From Yinghuangia seranimata (GTDB lineage: Bacteria; Actinomycetota; Actinomycetes; Streptomycetales; Streptomycetaceae): a stretch of 64,000 bases of DNA. Made by a program: the position numbers and the translations under genes. Below the pieces are notes generated by a model. The model worked only from the letters and a program-made list of their open reading frames with translations, did not search any database and was not told the DNA's origin. The stretch lies in NCBI RefSeq assembly GCF_029953285.1, contig NZ_JASAOI010000042.1, forward strand, positions 108,833 through 172,832. Direction: 5' to 3'. Below, piece by piece: positions 23,375-32,010 of the stretch (position 1 is its first letter; each line of letters begins with the position of its first letter).

Positions 23375-23941
23375 TCACACCGCCGCCGGTTCCTCCCAAG
23401 CGAACGCCGCCAGCTGCTCGTCCAGCGGCGCGTCGGTCATCCGGTTGGCGAACGTCGAGACGGTGTACGCGCCGACCCCGAGCACGACCTCGAGGGCGTT
23501 GCGCACGGTGAACCCGTGGGCGAGGAACGCCTCGATCCGCTCCTGCGGCACGGCGCCCGCGTGGTCCATGACCTCGTGGGTGAAGGTGCGGACCGCTTCG
23601 AGCCGGGCGTCCGGCAGCGGCCGCTGCTCCCGCAGCGCGGCGACGACATCCGGGGCTCCGCCGTGCGAGGCGATGATCCCGGAGTGCATCGCGACGCACA
23701 CACGGCAGCCGTTGCGGGTGGCCACAGTGAGGACGACGACCTCGCGGGCGAGCGGGTCGAGCGTGGTCTTCTCGAACGTTCCGCTGATGGTGAGGAACGC
23801 CTCGAGCAGTTCGGGCGCGTTCGCCATCCGGGCGACGGGCTCGGGGAGGTAGCCGAGGCGCTTGGCGGTGCCCTCCATGACGCGGCGCGCCTCGATCGGG
23901 GCGGTCTCGGCGGTGAGGCTGGGGAACAGGTTCGCGGACAA
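23375..23941 (-). CDS. AhpD-like carboxymuconolactone decarboxylase family protein
   Basis: 188 residues if the TTG at 23941 is used; it is five bases from GGAGG, whereas GTG 23944 is only two bases away. The protein has the AhpD-type redox signature CRVCVAMHSGI (CxxC followed by His) in the CMD fold, with upstream LDPLAREVVVLTVATRNG. Such proteins are thiol peroxidase partners or detoxify reactive compounds; they are not true decarboxylases. It stands alone between a terminator and a palindromic operator, 85 bp downstream of the deazaflavin oxidoreductase gene on the same strand, so it likely has its own regulated promoter. Confidence 0.85.
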   Translation of the reverse strand: MSANLFPSLTAETAPIEARRVMEGTAKRLGYLPEPVARMANAPELLEAFLTISGTFEKTTLDPLAREVVVLTVATRNGCRVCVAMHSGIIASHGGAPDVVAALREQRPLPDARLEAVRTFTHEVMDHAGAVPQERIEAFLAHGFTVRNALEVVLGVGAYTVSTFANRMTDAPLDEQLAAFAWEEPAAV

Positions 23942-23954
23942 CACGACCTCCGGC

Positions 23955-23975
23955 TTGGACAATGAAGTTGTCCAA
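23955..23975. promoter_or_regulatory. Perfect 8+8 bp inverted repeat operator upstream of the AhpD-like gene
   Basis: TTGGACAA (23955-23962) and TTGTCCAA (23968-23975) are exact complements around a 5-base spacer, 13 bases from the TTG start. A further half-site TTGTCCA is at 23989-23995. The AT-rich site overlaps the expected promoter and fits a dimeric repressor or a redox-sensing activator. No regulator gene is adjacent. Confidence 0.65.
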
Positions 23976-24026
23976 ACCGTAAACCCGGTTGTCCATCCCG
24001 ACAAGCGCTTTTTCCCAGCCCCCCGT

Positions 24027-24476
24027 TCAGCCCTCCTTGGGCCCGAGCACGAACACGGGGATCGTCCGCTCCGTCTTCTTCTGGTACTCGCCGTACTGCG
24101 GGAACGCCTCCAGCGCGCGCTTCCACCACTCCGCCCGCTCGTCGCCCTCGACCTGCCGCGCCGTGTAGTCGCGGACCACCGGCCCGTCCTGCAGCCGCAC
24201 GTCGTCCGGGTGCGCGAGCAGGTTGTTGACCCACACGGGGTTCTGCGGCGCACCCCCGAGCGAGCCGACGACCGCGTACCGCACGGCCTCGTCGTCGGCG
24301 ACCCTCATCAGCGCCACCTTGCGGACCTTGCCGGTCTTCGCGCCGAGCGTCGTCAATATGACCGTGGGCTTGCCGTAGTAGATCCGCCCGTCCTCGCCGC
24401 CCGTCGCCTCATACCGCTCGACGTGCTTCGCAACCCAGTTCATCGTGTTGGGCTCGTACTCGCCGTCCAGGGACAT
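24027..24476 (-). CDS. Deazaflavin (F420)-dependent nitroreductase-family oxidoreductase
   Basis: 149 residues. ATG 24476 is preceded by TGAGGAG at good distance; the frame is open to 24578 but without support. The sequence has the DDN/split beta-barrel features: NWVAKHVERYEATGG, YYGKPTVILTTLGAKTGK, VRKVALMRVADDE, YAVVGSLGGAPQNPVWVNNL and the acidic C-terminal half. Family members use F420H2 to reduce nitro-imidazoles, quinones or other substrates in mycobacteria and streptomycetes. The physiological substrate is not known. It is transcribed leftwards, divergent from the YfcC transporter at 24581. Confidence 0.9.
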   Translation of the reverse strand: MSLDGEYEPNTMNWVAKHVERYEATGGEDGRIYYGKPTVILTTLGAKTGKVRKVALMRVADDEAVRYAVVGSLGGAPQNPVWVNNLLAHPDDVRLQDGPVVRDYTARQVEGDERAEWWKRALEAFPQYGEYQKKTERTIPVFVLGPKEG

Positions 24477-24580
24477 CGGAACGCTCCTCACCTCGGAAAC
24501 CACAGCCAATCTACGGCCGTTCGGATGATCTCTCGGGCGGATCACTGAGGAGCCGTTACCTGACTCCCGATGGAGCAACC

Positions 24581-26116
24581 ATGAGCTCCGAGCCCGCGCA
24601 GGACACCGAGTCGCCTCCCCCGTCCGGAAGCAAGGGGCGGTTCCGCTTCCCGAGCGCGTTGACGGTCCTCGCCATCGTCACGATCGCGGTGTGGGCGCTG
24701 ACGTTCGTGATCCCCGCCGGGTCGTACGTCCGCGGGGAGGACGGCAAGCCGATCCAGGGCAGCTACCACCGGATCCCCTCGCCCGAGGACTTCGTCCAGC
24801 GGCTGAACGACCTGTTCCTGTCCCCGGTCAACGGGCTCTACGGTCTGCAGGACCCGCAGACGGGGCAGGTCGGGCCGGACAAGACCGGTGACCTGTACGG
24901 CGCCGCCGGTGTGTTCCTGTTCGTGCTCGCCATCGGCGCGTTCATCACGGTGGTGTTCGCGACGGGCGCGCTCGACCGCGGGATCGGCCGGCTCGCGCAC
25001 CGGCTGCGCACGCGGGGCGCGGTCCTGATCATCGCGATCATGACGGTGTTCTCGGTGCTGGGCTCCGTCGAGGGCTTCGCCGAGGAGACGCTCGGGTTCT
25101 ACGGCCTGATCGTCCCGTTGATGCTCGCGCTCGGGTACGACCGCATGGTCGCGACCGGGACGATCATCCTCGGTGCCGGCGTCGGCGTGCTGTGCTCGAC
25201 CGTCAACCCGTTCGCCACCGGCGTCGCGTCGTCCGCGGCGGGGATCTCGCTCGGCGACGGCATCGTGCTGCGCCTGATGATGCTCGTCGTCCTGACGGCG
25301 GTGACGGTCGTGTACGTCGTGCGCTACGCCTCACGGGTGAAGGCCGACCCGTCCCGTTCGATCGTCGGTTTCCTGCCCGGCGACGCCGAGCACGCCGCCA
25401 CGGCCGCGCAGACCGAGCCGGAGCCGCTCACCCGCACGCACAAGGTGGTGCTCGCCGCCGTCGTGCTGACCTTCACGTTCATGATCTTCTCGATCATCCC
25501 GTGGGCACAGGTGCTGACCGGCGACTCCGACGCGACGCCCTACGACTGGGAGCTGGACTGGTCGTTCGCCGAACTGTCGGCGATGTTCATCGTCGCCGCC
25601 GTGGTGGTCGGGCTGCTGGCCGGGCTCGGCGAGAAGAAGCTCAGCGAGACGCTCATCCAGGGCGCGGGCGACTTCATCTCGCCGGCGCTCATCATCATGC
25701 TGGCCCGCGGGGTCACCGTGATCATGAACAACGCCAAGGTGACCGACACCGTGCTGCACTCCATGGAGGGCGTGGTGTCGGGCACCTCGTCGGCGGTGTT
25801 CGGGATCCTGATCTTCATCGTGAACCTGCCGCTGGCGTTCCTGATCCCGTCGACGTCCGGCCACGCGACGCTCGCGATGCCGATCCTGGCGCCGCTCGCG
25901 GACTTCGCGGACGTGCCGCGGTCGCTGGTGGTCACCGCGTGGCAGTCCGCGTCGGGCTTCATGAACCTGTGGGTGCCGACGACCGCCGTCATCATGGGCG
26001 GCGTGTCGCTGGCGAAGGTCGGCTACAACCAGTACCTCAAGTTCGTATGGCCCCTGCTGGCCATCCTGTTCGTGCTCATTTGCGGGTTCGTCGCGGTGGG
26101 GTCAAAGGTGTCGTAG
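24581..26116 (+). CDS. YfcC-family (DcuC superfamily) membrane transporter
   Basis: 511 residues, ATG 24581. About 12 hydrophobic segments. Conserved blocks of the YfcC family are seen: WALTFVIPAGSY near the first helix, FAEETLGFYGLIVPLMLALG, CSTVNPFATGVASSAAGIS (a re-entrant loop signature), MLARGVTVIMNNAKVTDTVL and AFLIPSTSGHATLAMPILAP. Family members are predicted basic amino acid or carboxylate carriers; the substrate here is not clear. Its end overlaps by 41 bp the 3' end of the convergent siderophore ABC ATPase gene, an unusually deep tail-to-tail overlap. Confidence 0.87.
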   Translation: MSSEPAQDTESPPPSGSKGRFRFPSALTVLAIVTIAVWALTFVIPAGSYVRGEDGKPIQGSYHRIPSPEDFVQRLNDLFLSPVNGLYGLQDPQTGQVGPDKTGDLYGAAGVFLFVLAIGAFITVVFATGALDRGIGRLAHRLRTRGAVLIIAIMTVFSVLGSVEGFAEETLGFYGLIVPLMLALGYDRMVATGTIILGAGVGVLCSTVNPFATGVASSAAGISLGDGIVLRLMMLVVLTAVTVVYVVRYASRVKADPSRSIVGFLPGDAEHAATAAQTEPEPLTRTHKVVLAAVVLTFTFMIFSIIPWAQVLTGDSDATPYDWELDWSFAELSAMFIVAAVVVGLLAGLGEKKLSETLIQGAGDFISPALIIMLARGVTVIMNNAKVTDTVLHSMEGVVSGTSSAVFGILIFIVNLPLAFLIPSTSGHATLAMPILAPLADFADVPRSLVVTAWQSASGFMNLWVPTTAVIMGGVSLAKVGYNQYLKFVWPLLAILFVLICGFVAVGSKVS

Positions 26117-26954
26117 CGGCGGCCGCGGGCGCCGCCGGGATCACCAGCGGCGTCCCGGTCTCCGGGTCGTCGATGATCCGGCACGGCAACCGGAAGACCT
26201 CCTCCACGAGTTCGGCCGTGACGATGTCCCCCGGCGCGCCCTCCGCGACGATCCGCCCGTCCCGCATCGCGATCAGGTGCGTGGCGTAGCGGGCGGCCTG
26301 GTTGAGGTCGTGCAGGACGGCGACCAGCGTGCGGTCCTCCTCCCGATGCAGCCGCGCGCACAGGTCGAGCACCTCGATCTGGTACGCGATGTCCAGGAAC
26401 GTGGTCGGCTCGTCGAGCAGCAGCAGCGGCGTCTCCTGGGCCAGCGCCATGGCGATCCACACGCGCTGCCGCTGTCCGCCGGACAGTTCGTCGACCTGCC
26501 GGTCGGCGAGCTCGGCCACGCCCGTCGCGGCCATCGACGCGTCGACGACGCGTTCGTCCTCGCGCGACCACTGGCGCAGCAGGCCCTGGTGCGGGTAGCG
26601 GCCGCGGGCGACCAGGTCGACGACGGTGATGCCGTCGGGCGCGGTGGAGGACTGCGGCAACAGACCCAGCGTGCGGGCGAGTCGCTTCGCCGGATAGGCG
26701 GCCAGGTCGCGGCCGTCCAGCACGATGCCGCCGGTCGTCGGCCGGATCATGCGGGCGAGGGCGCGCAGCAGCGTCGACTTGCCGCACGCGTTCGGCCCGA
26801 CGATGACCGTGAACGAGCGGTCGGGGATCGCGACCGTCAGGTCGGCGGCGATGGTGCGCTTGTCGTAGGCCAGGGTGAGGTCCGTGCCGTGCAGCCGGCT
26901 CGGCGCGGCCCCGGTCTCCGGCGTGTCGGCACCGCGTTCGATCGTTGTTTCCAT
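26076..26954 (-). CDS. Ferric-siderophore ABC transporter, ATP-binding protein (FecE/FepC type)
   Basis: 292 residues. Walker A GPNACGKSTLLRAL, Q-loop LLPQSSTAPDG, ABC signature LSGGQRQRVWIAMAL, Walker B LLLLDEPTTFLD and switch His VLHDLNQAARYA are all intact. The TVVDLVARGRYPHQ segment is typical of iron-siderophore/cobalamin ATPases. It is the last gene of a three-gene leftward unit (permease, permease, ATPase); only 7 bp separate it from the upstream permease. It should energise uptake of a ferric siderophore bound by the lipoprotein at 29704. The last about 13 codons overlap the convergent YfcC gene. Confidence 0.93.
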   Translation of the reverse strand: METTIERGADTPETGAAPSRLHGTDLTLAYDKRTIAADLTVAIPDRSFTVIVGPNACGKSTLLRALARMIRPTTGGIVLDGRDLAAYPAKRLARTLGLLPQSSTAPDGITVVDLVARGRYPHQGLLRQWSREDERVVDASMAATGVAELADRQVDELSGGQRQRVWIAMALAQETPLLLLDEPTTFLDIAYQIEVLDLCARLHREEDRTLVAVLHDLNQAARYATHLIAMRDGRIVAEGAPGDIVTAELVEEVFRLPCRIIDDPETGTPLVIPAAPAAAATTPLTPPRRTRK

Positions 26955-26961
26955 CGGTCGG

Positions 26962-28254
26962 TCAGATCCTTCCCGCGCGGCGCTCGGCCGCGAGTATCGC
27001 CACCAGGTACACCCCGCCGAGCAGTCCGGTCACCACGCCGACCGGCAGGGGGTGTTCGTCGAAGGCCCGTTGCGCGACCCAGTCGGACGCGACGAGCAGC
27101 GCGGCCCCCACGCACATGGAGGGCAGCAGGTTGGGTCCGGGCGCCTTGGTCGCGCGGCGCGCCAGCTGCGGCGCGGTCAGGGCCACGAACGACACGGGCC
27201 CCGCGGCGGCGGCCGCGAGCGCGGTCAGCACGACGGCGCCGCCGACCAGCGCGAGCCGTAGCGGTTCGACGCGGACGCCGAGCGCCGCCGCGGTGTCGTC
27301 GCTCATCTCCATCATGCGGAGCGCCGGCCCGCAACCGATGAGCAGCGCGGGCACCAGCACGGCCATCGCGACGGCGAGCGGCGTGACGTCGTCCCAGCCG
27401 CGGCCGTCGAGGCTGCCGGTCTGCCACAGCACGGCCCGTGCGGCGTCGGTGAGTTGCGCGCGGGTGAGCAGGTAGCCGTTGACGCCGGTGAGCGCGGCGG
27501 TGACGCCGATGCCGGTCAGCACGAGCCGGAAGCCGTGCACGCCGCGCCGCCAGGCCAGCGCGTACACGAGCACGCCGGTGGCGATGCCGCCGACCGCGGC
27601 GCCGGTGGCCACGGCACCCGCGCCGCCGCCGACGTACACGATCGCGACGAGCGCGCCGGTCGCCGAGCCCGAGGTGAAGCCGAGCAGGTCGGGGCTGCCG
27701 AGCGGGTTGCGGACGACGGCCTGGAAGACGGCGCCGGCCAGACCGAGCGCGGCGCCGACGGCGAGCGCGACGCCCGCGCGGGGCAGCCGCAGTTCCCGGA
27801 CGATGAAGGTGTCGGCGGCCGAGCCGTTGCCCATGAGCGCGTCGACGACCCGCCCGGGGCCCATCGCGTACTCGCCGCTGCCGACGCACAGGACGGCGAA
27901 CAGCGCCGCCGTGACGAGGGCGAGCAGCCCGGCGGCCAGGGAGCGCGGGCGGACGAGCACAGAGAACGAACCGGCCCGCAGACAACGGGGACGGGAGCGA
28001 ACCACCCGGGAAAGCCCGGCGCGAAGCACTTGGGAGCGGCGGGCGCGACGTGCTCGGGCGGTGCGAGCACGAAGCGCTCTCGCATGTGGCTGATGAGGGG
28101 CGACGGGCGGCCGATCGAGGGCCGCGGGCCGGCGGTCCAGGGCCGCAGGCGGGCGCTGAGGAGCGGCGGATGGTTGCTCAGGGGCCACGGGCCGTCGGAC
28201 GCCCGGTACCCGCCTCTCCCCCGCCCGCACCTCGCCGCGCCGTTCGCCCGTCAC
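26962..28254 (-). CDS. FecCD-family siderophore permease with Arg-rich N-terminal extension
   Basis: 430 residues from GTG 28254, whose GTGA overlaps the stop of the upstream permease. The first about 110 residues are Arg/Pro/Ala-rich without structure; the typical permease begins near LAAGLLALVTAALFAVLCVG. Core motifs include RELRLPRAGVALAVGAALGL, AVVRNPLGSPDLLGFTSG, VLTGIGVTAALTGVNGYLL and LTAPQLARR, the contact with the ATPase. The usual length is about 340, so a later GTG could be the true start. It partners the permease at 28251 to form the membrane channel. Confidence 0.88.
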   Translation of the reverse strand: MTGERRGEVRAGERRVPGVRRPVAPEQPSAAPQRPPAALDRRPAALDRPPVAPHQPHARALRARTARARRARRSQVLRAGLSRVVRSRPRCLRAGSFSVLVRPRSLAAGLLALVTAALFAVLCVGSGEYAMGPGRVVDALMGNGSAADTFIVRELRLPRAGVALAVGAALGLAGAVFQAVVRNPLGSPDLLGFTSGSATGALVAIVYVGGGAGAVATGAAVGGIATGVLVYALAWRRGVHGFRLVLTGIGVTAALTGVNGYLLTRAQLTDAARAVLWQTGSLDGRGWDDVTPLAVAMAVLVPALLIGCGPALRMMEMSDDTAAALGVRVEPLRLALVGGAVVLTALAAAAAGPVSFVALTAPQLARRATKAPGPNLLPSMCVGAALLVASDWVAQRAFDEHPLPVGVVTGLLGGVYLVAILAAERRAGRI

Positions 28255-29534
28255 GCCGCCACCGCCTTGACCCGGCGCAGCAGAACGAGGAAGAACACCC
28301 CGCCGACGACCGAGCACACGATGCCCACCTGGATCTCGGACGGCCGCGCGACGAGGCGCCCGAGCACGTCGGCGAGCAGCAGCACGGCAGGCGTCAGGAC
28401 CGCGCAGTACGGCAGCACCGTGCGCAGGTCGGGCCCGGTGAACGCGCGTACGGCGTGCGGCAGGATGAGGCCGACGAACACCAGCGGCCCACAGGCGGCC
28501 GTGGCGGCGCCGCACAGCAGCGTGACCGCGGCGACGGCGCCCGCGCGGGTGCGCGCGGGTCGGCCCCCGAGGGCCCGTGCGGCGTCGTCGCCGAGCGCGA
28601 GCGCGTTGAGCGGTCGCGCCAGCAGCAGTGCGAGGAACAGGCCGACGGCGATGAACGGCGCGACCTTGCGCACGGTGTCCATGTCGGCGCTCGCGAAGGT
28701 GCCGTTGCCCCAGAACCGGGCGGCGTTGAGCGCGGCCGGGTCGACGAGCATGACGGCTTGGACGTACGAGTAGAGCGCGGCGTTCAGCGCGGCGCCGGCC
28801 AGCGCGAGCCGGGCCGGGGTGGCGCCGCGGCCGCCGCCGACCACGTACACCAGCACCGAGACGACGGCCGCCCCGGCGAACGCGAACCACACGTAGCCGG
28901 TGAAGACGTGGACGTCGAAGAACGCGATCGCGGAGACGGCGGCAGCGGACGCGCCGGCGTTGATGCCCAGCAGCCCGGGGTCGGCCAGCGGGTTGCGGGT
29001 GACGGCCTGCATGACGGCGCCCGCGACGCCCAGCGCGAGCCCGACGAGCAGGCCGAGCAGCGTGCGCGGCAGGCGCATCTCGTGCACGACGACGTAGCCC
29101 GTGGAGTTCCGGTCGACCAGCCCGTCCCACACCTGACCCACGCTCAGGTCCCGGGCCCCGAGCGCGAGACTGAGCAGCACCGCGGCGGCCAGCAGCGCGC
29201 ATGAGGCGGCGATGCCGAGCGCCAGTGGGACGCGACGACGGGTGCCCCGCTCGGTGCGCGAGCCGGACGTCGCGGCACCCGGAACGCCCGGAACACCCGG
29301 CGCGTCCGGCGGTACGGCCGTCGGCACGTCGCTCGCCGCCGCGCGGGTCGGCGGCGCCGACTGCGCGGATCTCACGCGGTCTCCGCTCCCGGACGCGGCG
29401 CCCGGCGCGTCCGCCGCGCCCGCCGGCACGGCCGTCGGCACGCCGGTCGGCCCACCGTTCGCCGCGGCGCTCGGCACGTCGCCCGCCGCCGCGTCGGTCG
29501 GCGGCGGGGACTGCGCGGACTGCGCGGATCTCAC
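28251..29534 (-). CDS. FecCD-family siderophore permease with duplicated N-terminal leader
   Basis: 427 residues from GTG 29534. Core motifs: HEMRLPRTLLGLLVGLALG, AVTRNPLADPGLLGINAG, LALAGAALNAALYS, GLILPHAVR. The first about 105 residues are low complexity and contain a duplication: VRSAQSAQSPPPT... at the start recurs as VRSAQSAPPTRAAASD about 53 residues later. The second copy includes an in-frame GTG at 29375 that would give a 374-residue protein, closer to the family norm. The iron box lies 60 bp upstream of GTG 29534. It heads the leftward permease-permease-ATPase unit and is divergent from the binding-protein gene. Confidence 0.88.
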   Translation of the reverse strand: MRSAQSAQSPPPTDAAAGDVPSAAANGGPTGVPTAVPAGAADAPGAASGSGDRVRSAQSAPPTRAAASDVPTAVPPDAPGVPGVPGAATSGSRTERGTRRRVPLALGIAASCALLAAAVLLSLALGARDLSVGQVWDGLVDRNSTGYVVVHEMRLPRTLLGLLVGLALGVAGAVMQAVTRNPLADPGLLGINAGASAAAVSAIAFFDVHVFTGYVWFAFAGAAVVSVLVYVVGGGRGATPARLALAGAALNAALYSYVQAVMLVDPAALNAARFWGNGTFASADMDTVRKVAPFIAVGLFLALLLARPLNALALGDDAARALGGRPARTRAGAVAAVTLLCGAATAACGPLVFVGLILPHAVRAFTGPDLRTVLPYCAVLTPAVLLLADVLGRLVARPSEIQVGIVCSVVGGVFFLVLLRRVKAVAA

Positions 29535-29593
29535 GCGGGTCTCCGTTCCCGGGCCGGTCGGGGCGGCCCGCGCCCCGACCCTTGGACAAGAAG

Positions 29594-29612
29594 TTAGGTT
29601 AGGTTAACCTCA
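29594..29612. promoter_or_regulatory. Iron box (DmdR/IdeR-type operator)
   Basis: TTAGGTTAGGTTAACCTCA matches the DmdR/IdeR/DtxR consensus TTAGGTTAGSCTAACCTAA closely, with the perfect inner palindrome AGGTTAACCT at 29601-29610. It sits between the divergent permease (start 29534) and binding-protein (start 29704) genes, where one iron-loaded repressor could shut both transcripts. Confidence 0.88.
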
Positions 29613-29703
29613 CCTCCCGAGCCTGCCGCAGGCGGCCTCGATCACGCCACCCCCGAGCCGTCCTCGGCGACGCTCGGCCCTGCCCGTGAAGGAGCACCAG
29701 CCC

Positions 29704-30756
29704 ATGCCGAACCTCCCCGTCCCCGCCCGGAGTCGCCGCGGATTCCTCGCCGCGGGCGCCGCCCTCGGGATCGGCGCGCTGGTCGTCGGCTGCGGCGACG
29801 ACACGTCGGACGACGCGGCGAACGCGGGCGCCCCGGCGGCGGGTTCGGGCGCACCGACGGCGGGCGGCGCGTGGACGTTCCAGGACGACCGCGGCAAGAC
29901 GGTCAGCACGAAGAAGACCCCGAAGAAGATCGTGGCCTTCGTCGGCACGGCCGCCGTGCTGCACGACTACGGCATCGAGTGCGCGGGCGTGTTCGGCCCG
30001 ACGAAGACCGCCGACGGCAAGCCCGACGTGCAGGCCGGCGAGCTCGACGTCGCCAAGGTGAAGGTCCTCGGCAACCAGTGGGGCGAGTTCTCCATCGAGA
30101 ACTACGCGGCCCTGCAGCCCGACCTGCTGGTCTCGCCGATGTACGACAAGGACGCCCTCTGGTACGTCCCCGACGACAGCAAGGACAAGATCCTGGCCGT
30201 CGCGCCGAGCGTCGCGCTCAACGTCGCCAGGGTGTCGCTGCCGGAGCCGCTGCGCCGGCACGCCGAACTCGCCGCGTCGCTCGGCGCCGACCTGAACGCG
30301 GCGAAGGCCGCCGACGCCAAGAAGCGCTTCGAGGCCGCAGCAGAAACGCTTCGCCAGGCGGCCAAGGCGGCGGGCGGGCTCACGGTCATGGCCGCGTCCG
30401 GCAGCCCCGACCTGTTCTACGTGTCGGCCCCGGACCCGTCGGCCGACCTGCGCTACTTCAAGGAGCTCGGCGTCGAGTTCGTGCTGCCGAAGAACCTCGA
30501 CCCGCAGGGCTACTTCGAAGGACTCAGCTGGGAGGCCGCGGGCACCTACCGCGCCGACGTGATCATGCTGGACAACCGCTCCACCGCACTCCAGCCCAAG
30601 GACCTCGCGGGCAAGCCGACCTGGAACGAACTGCCCGCGGTCAAGGCCGGACAGGTCGTCCCGTGGGTCAGCGAGCCGCGGTTCTCCTACGCGGGCTGCG
30701 CACCGCTGCTGGAGCAGCTGGCCGCCACGCTGCAGAAGGCGAGGAAGCTCTCGTGA
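29704..30756 (+). CDS. Ferric-siderophore-binding lipoprotein of an ABC transporter
   Basis: 350 residues from ATG 29704, nine bases after GAAGGAG (GTG 29686 sits before that site and is less likely). The N-terminus RSRRGFLAAGAALGIGAL followed by VVGCGDD combines a twin-arginine signal with a lipobox cysteine, so export by Tat and lipid anchoring are expected. The rest has the two-lobed FepB-like periplasmic-binding fold: KKTPKKIVAFVGTAAVL, NYAALQPDLLVSPMYDKD, VMAASGSPDLFYVSAP. It should deliver a ferric siderophore to the FecCD permeases encoded divergently. The downstream reductase gene overlaps its stop by GTGA. Regulation by the iron box at 29594 is expected. Confidence 0.92.
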   Translation: MPNLPVPARSRRGFLAAGAALGIGALVVGCGDDTSDDAANAGAPAAGSGAPTAGGAWTFQDDRGKTVSTKKTPKKIVAFVGTAAVLHDYGIECAGVFGPTKTADGKPDVQAGELDVAKVKVLGNQWGEFSIENYAALQPDLLVSPMYDKDALWYVPDDSKDKILAVAPSVALNVARVSLPEPLRRHAELAASLGADLNAAKAADAKKRFEAAAETLRQAAKAAGGLTVMAASGSPDLFYVSAPDPSADLRYFKELGVEFVLPKNLDPQGYFEGLSWEAAGTYRADVIMLDNRSTALQPKDLAGKPTWNELPAVKAGQVVPWVSEPRFSYAGCAPLLEQLAATLQKARKLS

Positions 30757-31616
30757 CCGGAACGACCGACACCGAACGGCCCGCGCTCCCCTACCGGTTC
30801 TTCGACGTGCGGGTCGCGCGCGCCGAGCGGGTCGGGCCGAACATCGTCCGCGTGACGCTCACCGGCGACGACCTGCACCTGTTCGTGAGCGACGGACGCG
30901 ACCAGCGCCTGAAGGTCTTCCTGCCGCACCCGGGGCAGGACGCGCCGCTCGTGCCGGTCGAGGCCGGCGAGGACTGGTTCGGGCAGTGGATGGCGCTGCC
31001 CGCCGACGAACGGGCCGTCATGCGCACGTACACCGTGCGCGAGGCCCGGCCCGACGCGTTCGACGTCGACTTCGCGCTGCACGGCGACACCGGCCCCGCG
31101 TCGCGCTGGGCCCGGACGGCCGCCCCCGGCGACCGGCTGGTCGTCATCGGTCCGAGCGCCCAGGACAACGGCGGCGCCGACTTCCAACCGCCGGCCGACA
31201 CCGACGCGGTGCTCATCGCGGCCGACGAGACCGCGCTGCCTGCCGTCGAGGGCATCCTGGCGTGGCTGCCCGAGGGTCTGCCGACGCACGTGTGGCTGTC
31301 GGTCCCCGACGCGGGCGACAAGCGGGCGCTTCCGACGAAGGCCGACACCACGGTGCGGTGGTTCGTCCGCGAGGGCGCAGACCCGCTGCCGGACGCCGTC
31401 GCGGCGGCCGAACTCCCGGCGGGGGAACGGCTGTACGCGTGGATCGCCGGCGAGTCCGGCATGGTCCGCGCCGTCCGCCGCGACCTGGTCGGCGTACGCG
31501 GCCTCGACCGCAAGGCGGTGACCTTCACCGGCTACTGGCGCCGCGGCGCGACCGACGACGACCTGCTCGCCGAAACCCTCGCGGGCGGCAACCCGCACAA
31601 CGGCGAGGACGACTGA
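30753..31616 (+). CDS. Siderophore-interacting protein (FAD-dependent ferric reductase)
   Basis: 287 residues starting at the GTG that overlaps the binding-protein stop (GTGA). The ferredoxin-reductase-like SIP family is clear: NIVRVTLTGDDLH, the FAD motif MRTYTVRE, then DFALHGDTGPASRWA and the NAD(P)H-binding LIAADETALPAVEGIL; the C-terminal YAWIAGESGMVRAVRRDLV and FTGYWRRG are also typical. Such cytoplasmic proteins (ViuB/YqjH type) release iron by reducing the imported ferric siderophore with NAD(P)H. Translational coupling to the binding protein supports that role. Two strong hairpins follow the stop. Confidence 0.93.
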   Translation: MTGTTDTERPALPYRFFDVRVARAERVGPNIVRVTLTGDDLHLFVSDGRDQRLKVFLPHPGQDAPLVPVEAGEDWFGQWMALPADERAVMRTYTVREARPDAFDVDFALHGDTGPASRWARTAAPGDRLVVIGPSAQDNGGADFQPPADTDAVLIAADETALPAVEGILAWLPEGLPTHVWLSVPDAGDKRALPTKADTTVRWFVREGADPLPDAVAAAELPAGERLYAWIAGESGMVRAVRRDLVGVRGLDRKAVTFTGYWRRGATDDDLLAETLAGGNPHNGEDD

Positions 31617-31647
31617 CCAGCACCGCCGAGCGGCGGGCGAGGAGGAC

Positions 31648-31678
31648 CGACCGGCCGCCGACAGCCGGCGGCCGGTCG
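31648..31678. terminator. Stem-loop 1 after the siderophore operon
   Basis: CGACCGGCCGCCG (31648-31660) pairs perfectly with CGGCGGCCGGTCG (31666-31678) around a 5-base loop, 31 bases after the SIP stop. It is a strong GC hairpin without a T-run, typical of streptomycete terminators. Confidence 0.8.
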
Positions 31679-31723
31679 GCGACCGCGGCCCGCGGGAACT
31701 CCGCCTGTCCCCGCGCGCCGCAC

Positions 31724-31770
31724 GGTGGTGCCCCCGCCGATCCAAGGGACGGTCCGGCGGGGGCACCACC
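31724..31770. terminator. Stem-loop 2 in the 394-bp gene-free stretch
   Basis: GGTGGTGCCCCCGCCG (31724-31739) pairs perfectly over 16 bp with 31755-31770 around a 15-base loop. Together with stem-loop 1 it separates the rightward siderophore genes from the leftward gene ending at 32011. In the remaining gene-free DNA to 32010 I see nothing further except GC-rich palindromic runs near 31805-31830. Confidence 0.8.
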
Positions 31771-32010
31771 GAGCAAGGGCCTGTCAGGGGGATCTTGTCG
31801 GCGCCGGGCCCCGGGCCGGGCCCGGCGGCCCTCCCAAGCCCTCCGCCGCCGCGTCGCGCCGGGCCCTGCCGGCCCTCCTTCGTGCCGTGCGTCGCAACGT
31901 GCCGTTCCGATCTCGTCCTCGGTCGTACTTCGAGGACGCCTGGCCCGGCTGCGGGCCCGGCGTGCGGTGCCAGGCGGCGCGACTCCGGCGAGAAGCCCCC
32001 GGACCGGCCG

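Noticed and set aside
28255..29589. Extension of the second FecCD permease frame to 875 codons
   Set aside because: That part is antisense-phase low-complexity sequence over the first permease gene, which has the proper motifs in its own frame; the GTGA overlap at 28251-28254 marks the true junction.
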